17,978 nucleotides of DNA from Flavobacterium sp. (GTDB taxonomy: Bacteria; Bacteroidota; Bacteroidia; Flavobacteriales; Flavobacteriaceae): NCBI GenBank assembly GCA_030151565.1, contig JASLDM010000089.1, positions 1 through 17,978 on the forward strand. The letters run 5' to 3'. Positions 1-6,471 of this stretch are shown one piece after another (positions within the stretch are counted from its first letter, which is position 1; each line of letters begins with the position of its first letter). Both the position numbers and the translations under genes were made by a program. The notes under the pieces were generated by a model, which saw only the letters and a program-made list of their open reading frames with translations, was not told the origin of the DNA and did not search any database.

Positions 1-891
1 GATGTTGCGATAGTAACTTTTGGACGTAATTCTGCGGAAGAACAAGATTTAAATATAGAAACTGAGTATAATTTGACGAAAGAAGAGGAGTCAATGCTAA
101 CTCGTATTTCAAATGCTTTTAGAAGGGAAGGTAAGAAAGTAATTGTAGTATTGAACGTAGGTAGTGTGATGAATACGTCTTGGAGTGATAAAGCAGATGC
201 TATTTTAGTTACGTGGTTTGCTGGTGCTGAAGGAGGTAATGCATTAGCAGACATTGTAAGTGGTAAGGTAAATCCTTCTGCAAAAACAACAGCTACTTTT
301 CCTAAAACGTATGCTGATGTGCCTTCTGTGACTAGCTTTTTTGCCTCGTCGTCTTCTGATTATAGAGATATTAGATATACGGAGGGAATTTATGTTGGAT
401 ACCGTTATTATGACACTTTTAATGTTGAAACTGCTTATCCATTCGGTTTTGGATTGTCTTATACTACATTTGATTACAGCGGTTTGACTCTAGATAAACA
501 AGAGTTTAAAGATGATATCAAAGTTTCTGTGAAGGTTACAAATACAGGGAAAGTTGCTGGTAAAGAAGCGGTACAACTATATGTGAGTGCACCGAAAGGA
601 GCGATTGATAAACCTGTGAAGGTATTAGTTGATTTTGGTAAGACAAAATTGCTAGAGCCAGGACAGTCTGAAGTTTTACACTTGACAATAGGAGCTAAAG
701 AAATAGCATCGTTCCACACCGATAAAAGTCAGTGGATTGCAGATGCAGGAACATATAAAGTATTAGTTGGTAAGTCAAGTCAAGATATTGTTTTACAAGC
801 TGCGTTTACAATGAAGAAGCCTTTATTGGTGGAACAGGTTAAGCCTGCTTTTGTTGAGAAGCTTGATTTTAAAGACTTGAAAAGTAAATAG
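1..891 (+). CDS. Glycoside hydrolase family 3 (beta-glucosidase-like), C-terminal part; 5' end outside window
   Basis: The frame is open from base 1 to the TAG at 889-891, giving 296 residues of the C-terminal half of a GH3 enzyme. The first ~110 residues match the GH3 alpha/beta sandwich domain (openings like DVAIVTFGRNS, then VVLNVGSV, WFAGAEGGNALADI and an SGKVNPSAKT segment). The segment YVGYRYYDTF...YPFGFGLSYT is typical of GH3 enzymes before the fibronectin III-like domain, which follows (VKVTNTGKVAGKEAVQLYV, then LEPGQSE). Family members hydrolyse terminal beta-glucosides or related sugars. The nucleophile domain and any signal peptide lie upstream of the window, so substrate and location cannot be read here. 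A strong hairpin terminator follows about 30 bases after the stop. The family call is firm; the substrate is open. Confidence 0.93.
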   Translation, partial: DVAIVTFGRNSAEEQDLNIETEYNLTKEEESMLTRISNAFRREGKKVIVVLNVGSVMNTSWSDKADAILVTWFAGAEGGNALADIVSGKVNPSAKTTATFPKTYADVPSVTSFFASSSSDYRDIRYTEGIYVGYRYYDTFNVETAYPFGFGLSYTTFDYSGLTLDKQEFKDDIKVSVKVTNTGKVAGKEAVQLYVSAPKGAIDKPVKVLVDFGKTKLLEPGQSEVLHLTIGAKEIASFHTDKSQWIADAGTYKVLVGKSSQDIVLQAAFTMKKPLLVEQVKPAFVEKLDFKDLKSK

Positions 892-923
892 TAAAATTGT
901 TGGGGGACAATTTACTATATGAG

Positions 924-950
924 AAAAGGGAGCTATAGGCTCCCTTTTTT
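924..950 (+). terminator. Rho-independent terminator of the GH3 gene
   Basis: A perfect 10-bp stem (AAAAGGGAGC, 924-933, with GCTCCCTTTT, 939-948) encloses the loop TATAG, and the T run continues to 950. It lies 32 bases after the GH3 stop codon. Confidence 0.9.
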
Positions 951-1040
951 GATTCCTTATGAATTAATAATTTATAGATAATCAGATTGTTAGTGGTTAG
1001 ATTTACAATTAAAGTATTGCGAGAGAACGATAGTAAATGT

Positions 1041-1075
1041 TAAACTAGTTTAGTTTGATGACAATTTGAAATTGT
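1041..1075. promoter_or_regulatory. Pair of perfect palindromes upstream of the HdeD-like gene
   Basis: TAAACTAGTTTA (1041-1052) is a perfect 12-bp palindrome, and ACAATTTGAAATTGT (1061-1075) has 7-bp arms around one central base. Both lie 60-95 bases before the ATG at 1135. Their centres are about 21 bp apart, two helical turns, as expected for a dimeric regulator. Short AT-rich palindromes also arise by chance, and no clear TAnnTTTG element was found in this gap, so the role is a guess. Confidence 0.25.
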
Positions 1076-1134
1076 GATAAAATGTTTATTTATTAGATTA
1101 TTATTAGTAATTTTATTAAAATTAAAGATTAATT

Positions 1135-1782
1135 ATGAGTAGAACTTTTTTTAAGTCGGTAAAAAATGCTGTTAAGCATTGGTATGTTCCTTTAATCATA
1201 GGAATACTTTTTATTATTAGTGGAATATTTATTTTCAAAACACCATTGGAATCTTACGTTTCACTATCTATCCTTTTCAGTAGCTTGTTTTTGGTAGCGG
1301 GTATTATGGAAGTTGTATTTGCGTTGACAAATAAAGATGAGATTGATAATTGGGGATGGCTTTTGTTTTCTGGAATATTAAACTTTATTCTAGGAGCAGT
1401 ATTATTGGCAAATCCAGAAGTGTCTATGGTTGTTTTGCCTATTTATGTAGGTTTTGGATTAATGTTTAGATCTATTGGAGCAATGTCAAGTGCTTTTGAG
1501 CTTAAAAATTATGGAGCTAAAGGTTGGGGAGGTTTATTAGTAATGGGGATTTTAGGTTTAATCTTTTCTACGGTTATGGTTTGGAATCCAGCGTTTGGAG
1601 GATTAACTATTGTTTATTGGACAGGATTTACTTTGATTACTTTAGGGTTTTTTAGTGTGTATTATGCAGTGCAATTGAAAAAACTTAAAAACTATTCTAA
1701 GAATATATCTGGCGAATTGAAAGATCGTTACGAGCAAATTAAGAAAGAAATTGAAGATCATTTCAATCAAGATAGAAACTAA
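1135..1782 (+). CDS. HdeD/DUF308-like multipass membrane protein
   Basis: This 215-residue protein appears to have six membrane helices, roughly at residues 17-35, 42-63, 74-92, 98-116, 130-148 and 155-178. It has an internal threefold repeat: GIL starting at residues 23, 80 and 138 is followed each time by Pro exactly 14 residues after the Gly (P37, P94, P152). That pattern fits the HdeD/DUF308 family, membrane proteins linked to acid resistance in enterobacteria. The charged C-terminal tail from about residue 181 is predicted to be a cytoplasmic helix. The start is the ATG after an AT-rich leader without a Shine-Dalgarno sequence. The gene may be cotranscribed with the lipoprotein 95 bases downstream, since no terminator is seen between them. 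The function in this organism is unknown. Confidence 0.85.
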   Translation: MSRTFFKSVKNAVKHWYVPLIIGILFIISGIFIFKTPLESYVSLSILFSSLFLVAGIMEVVFALTNKDEIDNWGWLLFSGILNFILGAVLLANPEVSMVVLPIYVGFGLMFRSIGAMSSAFELKNYGAKGWGGLLVMGILGLIFSTVMVWNPAFGGLTIVYWTGFTLITLGFFSVYYAVQLKKLKNYSKNISGELKDRYEQIKKEIEDHFNQDRN

Positions 1783-1877
1783 AAACACTTAATTAAATAG
1801 ATTTAAATTAAATATTTATTTTTTTGGTCTAGTTCTTGTAATCAGAGAATAGAAGAACAACATTAAAATATATAATT

Positions 1878-2435
1878 ATGAAAAAATTTATCTTACTTTT
1901 TATGGCAGTTGCAGGAATGATCACACTACAAAGTTGTGAAGGACCTGAAGGAATACCTGGACCTCCAGGACAAGGAGAATTGGCAGTTGTTTATGAAGTT
2001 AATGCAGATTTGAACGCAAAAAATAATTTTACAGCTTTATTTAATTTTTCAATTCCTTTGTATGAAAGTGACAATGTGATAATGTATCGTTTAATGGCAG
2101 TTGAAAATGGCAAAGACATTTGGGAGCCATTGCCTAGAAAGTATTATTTGTCAGATGAAATTGGAGAAGTTGGTGAAATTGATTATTTGTATAATTTTAG
2201 TAAACGCGACTTTTTTATAAAAATGGAATTTGCATTGGTAGATGGAGTAGATGTGAATGCTACTTTGGCACCTTGGGGATCCAAACAAGTTTTTAGAGCG
2301 GTAGTTATTCCAAGTAAATTTGGTGATGTTAAAAAATTAAATGCTATGGCTTCAAAATCTACTGAAACACAAGATTACCAATCCGTAATGGATCGCTATC
2401 AGTTAAAAGAGTCAGATGTAATTAGATTACAATAA
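1878..2435 (+). CDS. Small lipoprotein with collagen-like N-terminal stretch, function unknown
   Basis: The protein has 185 residues. The N-terminus (MKKFILLF...) is a lipoprotein signal peptide with lipobox LQSC and Cys20 as the predicted lipidated residue. Immediately after the Cys come Gly-X-Y triplets rich in Pro (GPEGIPGPPGQGE), like a very short collagen segment, probably a flexible spacer between the lipid anchor and the folded domain. The rest has alternating hydrophobic and charged stretches that suggest a beta-rich globular domain, with no motif I recognise. The mature protein should sit in the outer or inner membrane facing the periplasm, or at the cell surface. A terminator starts 18 bases after the stop. 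The reading frame is secure; the function is not. Confidence 0.85.
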   Translation: MKKFILLFMAVAGMITLQSCEGPEGIPGPPGQGELAVVYEVNADLNAKNNFTALFNFSIPLYESDNVIMYRLMAVENGKDIWEPLPRKYYLSDEIGEVGEIDYLYNFSKRDFFIKMEFALVDGVDVNATLAPWGSKQVFRAVVIPSKFGDVKKLNAMASKSTETQDYQSVMDRYQLKESDVIRLQ

Positions 2436-2452
2436 TTTAGCTATTTGTTATT

Positions 2453-2484
2453 AAAAAACCTCGGATATGTACCGAGGTTTTTTT
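2453..2484 (+). terminator. Rho-independent terminator of the lipoprotein gene
   Basis: The stem AAAAAACCTCGG (2453-2464) pairs with CCGAGGTTTTTT (2472-2483) around a 7-base loop, and the T run ends at 2484. Its A-rich left arm could also let it work on the opposite strand. It separates the lipoprotein gene from the glnN promoter. Confidence 0.88.
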
Positions 2485-2531
2485 GTTTTAAGATGTTTTT
2501 TTTGCGTTTAGGGCTAAAAAACAAGGGGGTG

Positions 2532-2564
2532 TTTGTTTTTTTATTGATAAAAAAACTAAATTTG
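2532..2564 (+). promoter_or_regulatory. Bacteroidota-type promoter of glnN
   Basis: TTTG at 2532-2535 (the -33 element) is followed after 21 bases by TAAATTTG at 2557-2564, then C. This is an exact match to the Bacteroidota consensus TAnnTTTG. Transcription should begin near 2570, about 33 bases before the ATG at 2604. The short leader contains the palindrome GGGTACCC (2579-2586), a possible but unproven control site. Confidence 0.75.
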
Positions 2565-2603
2565 CATAACAAAATAGGGGGTACCCTTTTAAAAAGCACA
2601 TTT

Positions 2604-4787
2604 ATGTCAACATTTCGTTTTCGAGCAATTGAGAAAGCAGCTTCTAGGGAGGCTGTTAAAGTAGAAGAACTGGGTAGAAAATCATTAATTTTTGGAGACC
2701 ACGTATTCAACGACAAGTCTATGCGTCAATTTTTAACACCTGAAGCGTATCAGGCAGTAAAAAATGCACAGCTAGGAATTAAAATAGACCGCAAATTAGC
2801 GGAGTATATCGCATTGGGTATGAAAGAATGGGCCTTGTCAAAAGGAGTATCACATTACACACATTGGTTTCAACCTTTAACAGGTACAACCGCAGAAAAG
2901 CACGATGCTTTCTTTGAAACTCAATTTGATGGTGATCCCGTTGAAAAATTTAACGGAAGTCAGTTAGTGCAACAAGAACCTGACGCATCAAGTTTTCCAA
3001 ACGGAGGAATTAGAAACACGTTCGAAGCTCGTGGTTACACTGCTTGGGATCCTACTTCACCTGCATTTATTTTTGGATCTACTTTGTGTATTCCAACGGT
3101 ATTTATTTCCTACACAGGTGATGCTTTGGATAACAAAACGCCTTTGTTAAAAGCCTTGAGCGCTGTAGATGCAGCTGCTACTGATGTAGTACATTACTTT
3201 GATAAAAGTGTAAAGAAAGTTACTACAACCTTAGGATGGGAACAAGAATACTTTTTAGTAGATTCTGCATTAGCAGCATCGCGACCTGATTTGTTGACCA
3301 CAGGAAGAACTCTTCTTGGGCATACGGCGGCAAAAGGACAGCAATTAGATGATCATTATTTCGGTTCTATTCCTTCGCGTGTATTAAATTATATGCATGA
3401 CTTAGAGAATCATTGTATTCTTTTGGGAATTCCTGTTAAAACGCGTCATAATGAAGTTGCTCCAAATCAGTTTGAATTAGCTCCTATTTTTGAAGAAACA
3501 AATTTAGCAGTCGATCATAATTCTTTATTGATGGACGTGATGAAAAAGGTGGCAGAGAAACATCATTTTAAAGTGTTGTTTCACGAAAAACCTTTTAAAG
3601 GTGTAAATGGATCAGGAAAACATAATAACTGGTCTCTGGCAACAGATACGGGAATTAATCTGTTGAGTCCGAGTAAAACGCCTAAAAGCAACTTACAGTT
3701 TTTGACTTTCTTTATCAATACCATCAAAGCAGTATATGACAATGAAGAGCTTTTGCGATCTTCAATTGCATCGGCTGGAAATGAACACCGTTTAGGAGCA
3801 AATGAAGCGCCTCCTGCTATTATATCAGTTTTTATTGGACAGCAGTTAACGAAAGTTTTAGAAGAGCTTAAAGGAGTTACTGACGGAAAGTTGTCTCCAG
3901 AAGAAAAAACAGACTTGAAGTTAAATGTTGTTGGTAAAATCCCTGATGTCTTACTAGATAACACAGATAGAAACAGAACGTCTCCTTTTGCATTTACAGG
4001 TAATAAATGGGAATTTAGAGCCGTTGGATCTATGGCAAATTGCGCAGGACCAATGACGGTTTTAAATACAATTGTAGCAAAACAACTTCGTGATTTTAAA
4101 AAGGAAGTAGATGCTTTAATTGAGCAAAAAGGAATGAAAAAAGATGAAGCTATTTTTAATGTACTTCGTGAGTATATTAAAAAGATGGAGCGAATTCTTT
4201 TTGAAGGTGATGGATATAGCAAAGAATGGGAAGAAGAAGCTGCAAGACGTGGTTTAAGTAATCATAAACATACACCAGATGCTTTAAAAGCAAAAATCTC
4301 TGAACAAACGATTTCTATTTTTGAAGAAATGGAAGTAATGAATAGAGTAGAAATGGAAGCACGTTATGAAATCGAATTAGAAGAATACATTAAGCGTATT
4401 CAAATCGAAGGACGTGTGTTGGGGGATATTGCAAAGAATCATGTAATCCCTACTGCTATTCGTTATCAAAATACAGTGATTGAGAATGTAAAAGGATTAA
4501 AAGAGATTTTTGGTAATGATTTTGAATCTGTTGCAGCAGAGCAATTACATATTATTAAAAAGATTTCCCTTCATATTGCCAACATCAATGTAAAAGTTGT
4601 TGAGATGACTAATGAGCGTAAAGCTGCCAATCTAATAGAAGATATTGAAGCACAAGCACAAGCATATTGCCACAAAGTAAAACCTTATTTTGAGGAAATT
4701 CGCTATCATAGCGATAAATTAGAAATGATGGTAGATAATGAGTTGTGGACATTAACAAAATATAGAGAACTGCTATTTACTAATTAA
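2604..4787 (+). CDS. glnN: Type III glutamine synthetase
   Basis: The enzyme makes glutamine from glutamate, ammonia and ATP in the cytoplasm, the main step of ammonia assimilation. The 727-residue length is right for the GSIII family, a large type common in Bacteroidota and cyanobacteria. Recognisable segments are the N-terminal GDHVFND and THWFQPLTGTTAEKHDAF, the active-site strand GWEQEYF (about residues 211-217, with E213 and E215), EVAPNQFELAP, the nucleotide-site loop NGSGKHNNW (335-343) and GNEHRLGANEAPP (392-404). I chose the ATG at 2604 although the frame is open from 2445. The extra 53 codons would run through the upstream terminator and the promoter, and the protein from 2604 (MSTFRFRAIEKA) starts as the family does. 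The gene stands alone between its promoter and a long terminator. Confidence 0.97.
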   Translation: MSTFRFRAIEKAASREAVKVEELGRKSLIFGDHVFNDKSMRQFLTPEAYQAVKNAQLGIKIDRKLAEYIALGMKEWALSKGVSHYTHWFQPLTGTTAEKHDAFFETQFDGDPVEKFNGSQLVQQEPDASSFPNGGIRNTFEARGYTAWDPTSPAFIFGSTLCIPTVFISYTGDALDNKTPLLKALSAVDAAATDVVHYFDKSVKKVTTTLGWEQEYFLVDSALAASRPDLLTTGRTLLGHTAAKGQQLDDHYFGSIPSRVLNYMHDLENHCILLGIPVKTRHNEVAPNQFELAPIFEETNLAVDHNSLLMDVMKKVAEKHHFKVLFHEKPFKGVNGSGKHNNWSLATDTGINLLSPSKTPKSNLQFLTFFINTIKAVYDNEELLRSSIASAGNEHRLGANEAPPAIISVFIGQQLTKVLEELKGVTDGKLSPEEKTDLKLNVVGKIPDVLLDNTDRNRTSPFAFTGNKWEFRAVGSMANCAGPMTVLNTIVAKQLRDFKKEVDALIEQKGMKKDEAIFNVLREYIKKMERILFEGDGYSKEWEEEAARRGLSNHKHTPDALKAKISEQTISIFEEMEVMNRVEMEARYEIELEEYIKRIQIEGRVLGDIAKNHVIPTAIRYQNTVIENVKGLKEIFGNDFESVAAEQLHIIKKISLHIANINVKVVEMTNERKAANLIEDIEAQAQAYCHKVKPYFEEIRYHSDKLEMMVDNELWTLTKYRELLFTN

Positions 4788-4827
4788 CATAAAAAAAGCG
4801 CCCTACAAATAGGGCGCTTTTTTTATG
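4788..4827. terminator. Bidirectional terminator between glnN and the convergent gene
   Basis: Positions 4788-4805 and 4810-4827 form a perfect 18-bp stem around the loop CAAA. The core AGCGCCCTA is flanked by A7 on the left and T7 on the right, so the hairpin has a U tract on either strand. It begins right after the glnN stop and serves the minus-strand gene ending at 4872. Confidence 0.93.
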
Positions 4828-4871
4828 TTTATTTTTATACCTATTTCTTTAGGCATAGGTATTGTTTAATA

Positions 4872-5567
4872 CTAAAGCTTTTTAGATGTTATATTAGACG
4901 AAGCAAAGAGCTCCTCCATTTCATTTTGTTTTTTAAGGTCGTAAAACCATTTCATTTCGCGTAGGTTATACACACCGATTTTACGATTTTTTTTACTTTT
5001 TACTATTGGGTATCCCCAAGCATTGTGGTTTAGTTCATCGAAAAGATTAAATTCTTTTACACGATTTCTATTCGAAATAAAACCACTATTACCAATTTTA
5101 TCTTTAAAAAAGAACCATCTTGTTTTAGTAGAGTCAAAAAACGTATTTAATTCAAGAGTTTCAAATTTAAAGTCAAAATGATTGTAGATATTCCCTTTTT
5201 GATCAATGATACCAAAGGTTTGACCTTGATCTATTGAGGCAATAGCAACATATTCAGATTGTATTTGAATAACTTCAATACTTGAAACAAATTCTTTATA
5301 ATCATACTTTGAGGCATAAGCTGTTAAATTTCCATTTTTATCAACGCTAAAACCCGAGTAGTCTGGCTGATTTATTATTTCTATCGCTTCTTTTGAAATA
5401 GCATTTTTTGTTGCTGTAGTTCTCAATTCAGAGAAAAGGTTTAAGCTATAGATGTTTTTATCTAGTGAAGTCAAGAGTTTCTGTTCTTGGTTGCTTTTTA
5501 GATCCAAGTGCTGAGCGCACATTACAAAAGGCATTACTGCTACAAAAAATAGTAAAGAGTATTTCAT
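4872..5567 (-). CDS. Exported protein of unknown function, WG-repeat-like
   Basis: The protein has 231 residues. It opens with a signal peptide (MKYSLLFFVAV...) and a likely signal peptidase I site after MCA (residue 18), so the mature protein should start near Gln19 in the periplasm or outside the cell. It is probably not a lipoprotein, because the residue before the Cys is Met. The body has short strands of the type GxxDxxGN (FSVDKNGNLT, FGIIDQKGNIY, KIGVYNLREMKWF) that resemble degenerate WG beta-repeats; this resemblance is loose. It is transcribed convergently with glnN and shares its terminator. A TATATTTG promoter element lies 95 bases upstream of the start. No partner gene is adjacent and I do not recognise a function. 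Confidence 0.75.
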   Translation of the reverse strand: MKYSLLFFVAVMPFVMCAQHLDLKSNQEQKLLTSLDKNIYSLNLFSELRTTATKNAISKEAIEIINQPDYSGFSVDKNGNLTAYASKYDYKEFVSSIEVIQIQSEYVAIASIDQGQTFGIIDQKGNIYNHFDFKFETLELNTFFDSTKTRWFFFKDKIGNSGFISNRNRVKEFNLFDELNHNAWGYPIVKSKKNRKIGVYNLREMKWFYDLKKQNEMEELFASSNITSKKL

Positions 5568-5661
5568 AATTTACAGATTGAATAAAAAATAAATAGTTTG
5601 GTGTCTGTAGATTTAGTAGGCTTAAGATGCTTTGTGTCTAATTCTAAGTCTTGATTATTAT

Positions 5662-5669
5662 CAAATATA
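5662..5669 (-). promoter_or_regulatory. TAnnTTTG -7 element for the 5567-4872 gene
   Basis: Read on the minus strand, TATATTTG (5669 down to 5662) matches the Bacteroidota -7 consensus exactly. It implies a leader of about 85-90 bases. No TTG lies 21 bases upstream, so this is half a promoter, or one that needs an activator. Confidence 0.45.
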
Positions 5670-6003
5670 GAATAAAAATTTAGATATGCTAATATATGTT
5701 TAAAAATATCTTATTTTTTTTAACATATAAATAGTGTTGTAAGTGGAAATAGGAAGCCTTACTTTTCTAAATACTATTTTAGGGTATTATCTGTACTTAA
5801 TACTATTTAGTTTTTTTTATTTTTTAGAATCCCTGAAACCGCTTATGAATACTGGGATTTTGAGGGAGTGGTAAAGTGGTTGTTTGCAAATATCTCGCCT
5901 TAAATCTCTTTATGTGAGTGAATTATGACTTAGTTTTAATTTATTGTAACAAGAGTCCCAATAATTGGACTTCCTGCTATTTCAAACCTGTATCAATACT
6001 AAC

Positions 6004-6043
6004 TTATACCTACCTTCTACCAGACATCTACCACATTCCTACC
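6004..6043 (+). repeat. Four 11-bp-phased TACC heptamers
   Basis: The heptamers TTATACC (6004), TTCTACC (6015), ATCTACC (6026) and TCCTACC (6037) start exactly 11 bp apart. An extra out-of-phase TACC sits at 6011. Such spacing puts every copy on the same face of the helix, as in binding sites for cooperating regulators. No gene start or TAnnTTTG element lies close downstream on either strand. Confidence 0.6.
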
Positions 6044-6049
6044 AAGCAC

Positions 6050-6109
6050 GTTCGAATAAAAAGCCGATTTCCGAGCGTCTATGATGCTTGTCTCGAACTT
6101 GTTCCGAAC
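6050..6109. repeat. Cluster of GTTCG-type inverted repeats
   Basis: GTTCGA (6050-6055) pairs with TCGAAC (6093-6098), with AGC/GCT nested inside, and the perfect palindrome GTTCCGAAC follows at 6101-6109. The cluster could fold as a hairpin in RNA or act as DNA binding sites. It lies directly after the TACC array. Confidence 0.45.
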
Positions 6110-6211
6110 GACTACTAGACAAAAGCCTATCATAACCAATCAATGCATCGTTAATAAAGCAGCACTAACTGAACTAGCACCATGATTAAGAGATGTGAAA
6201 AGTAGTAGTAT

Positions 6212-6283
6212 TAAGCAGATTTGTTGCTTAGTCCTCAACTTTTGAACCTGATTTAGAATAAGCCTTTGTTGTTTATTCTCTAA
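6212..6283. other. Two adjacent stem-loops in the gene-free gap
   Basis: TAAGCA (6212-6217) pairs with TGCTTA (6225-6230) around a 7-base loop. TTAGAATAA (6253-6261) pairs with TTATTCT plus TAA (6273-6283), with one bulged C at 6280. Neither has a T run typical of a terminator. They may be part of a structured transcript; AT-rich chance pairing is also possible. Confidence 0.3.
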
Positions 6284-6434
6284 GATCGTTACGCTTTATA
6301 ATTAATCTAGGCTTTTTAGTTCTATCGGGACAGACGGTAAAAGTGAGGTGTAATATATTGAAACGGTAAATTTTTTTACGATTTTAGAAAGTACTGCTTG
6401 AAAGAATCGTTGATAGCGAGGCCGTATGAACGAT

Positions 6435-6464
6435 AAAAAAAGCCTAAGTATATCACTTAGGCTT
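6435..6464 (-). terminator. Rho-independent terminator of the DEAD-box helicase gene
   Basis: AAGCCTAAGT (6440-6449) and ACTTAGGCTT (6455-6464) form a 10-bp stem with loop ATATC. On the minus strand the stem is followed by a run of T (complement of 6435-6440). It starts 8 bases beyond the helicase stop codon. Confidence 0.9.
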
Positions 6465-6471
6465 CTTTAGG

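Larger units (their letters stand above)
5568..6471. other. 904-base gap without a convincing gene; compositionally mixed
   Basis: The left third (to about 5825) is very AT-rich and holds the promoter element above plus a direct repeat AATACTATTT (5770-5779 and 5799-5808). AATCCC (5828-5833) and GGGATT (5854-5859) form an inverted repeat. From about 5950 to 6330 the DNA becomes visibly richer in G+C and C-rich on the plus strand, with the repeats listed separately. The minus strand has one frame with few stops: 51 open codons (6295-6143), a TGA at 6142-6140, then 40 open codons to a TAG at 6019-6017. The predicted residues match nothing I know, and a 66-codon plus-strand frame at 5918-6118 looks like chance. 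The best guesses are a decayed mobile element, a dispersed non-coding repeat or a structured RNA. The right end is the helicase terminator. Confidence 0.6.

Noticed and set aside
2445..2603. N-terminal extension of glutamine synthetase from an ATG at 2445
   Set aside because: It would translate through the upstream terminator hairpin and the glnN promoter, and the residues are low-complexity, rich in Phe and Lys. The protein from 2604 already has the full family length.
3581..4222. 213-codon minus-strand frame inside glnN
   Set aside because: Lies entirely antisense to a well-conserved enzyme gene and shows no family motif; a shadow of its codon use.
4837..4862. ATACCTAT/ATAGGTAT hairpin as a second terminator of the 5567-4872 gene
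   Set aside because: On the minus strand it is followed by A residues, not T, and the strong 4788-4827 hairpin already does the job.
5621..5648. CTTAAG and TTCTAAG 22 bp apart, like the boxes at 12645
   Set aside because: The middle box of an 11-bp array is missing (TTTGTGT), only two copies exist, and they lie downstream of the minus-strand promoter element. Too weak to call.
6004..6043. CRISPR array
   Set aside because: The repeats are only 4-7 bases with 4-base gaps and there are no cas genes; the pattern is that of a binding-site array.
5918..6118. 66-codon plus-strand reading frame
   Set aside because: No promoter or ribosome binding site, unusual residue make-up, and it overlaps the TACC and GTTCG repeats that explain its sequence. 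Probably chance.
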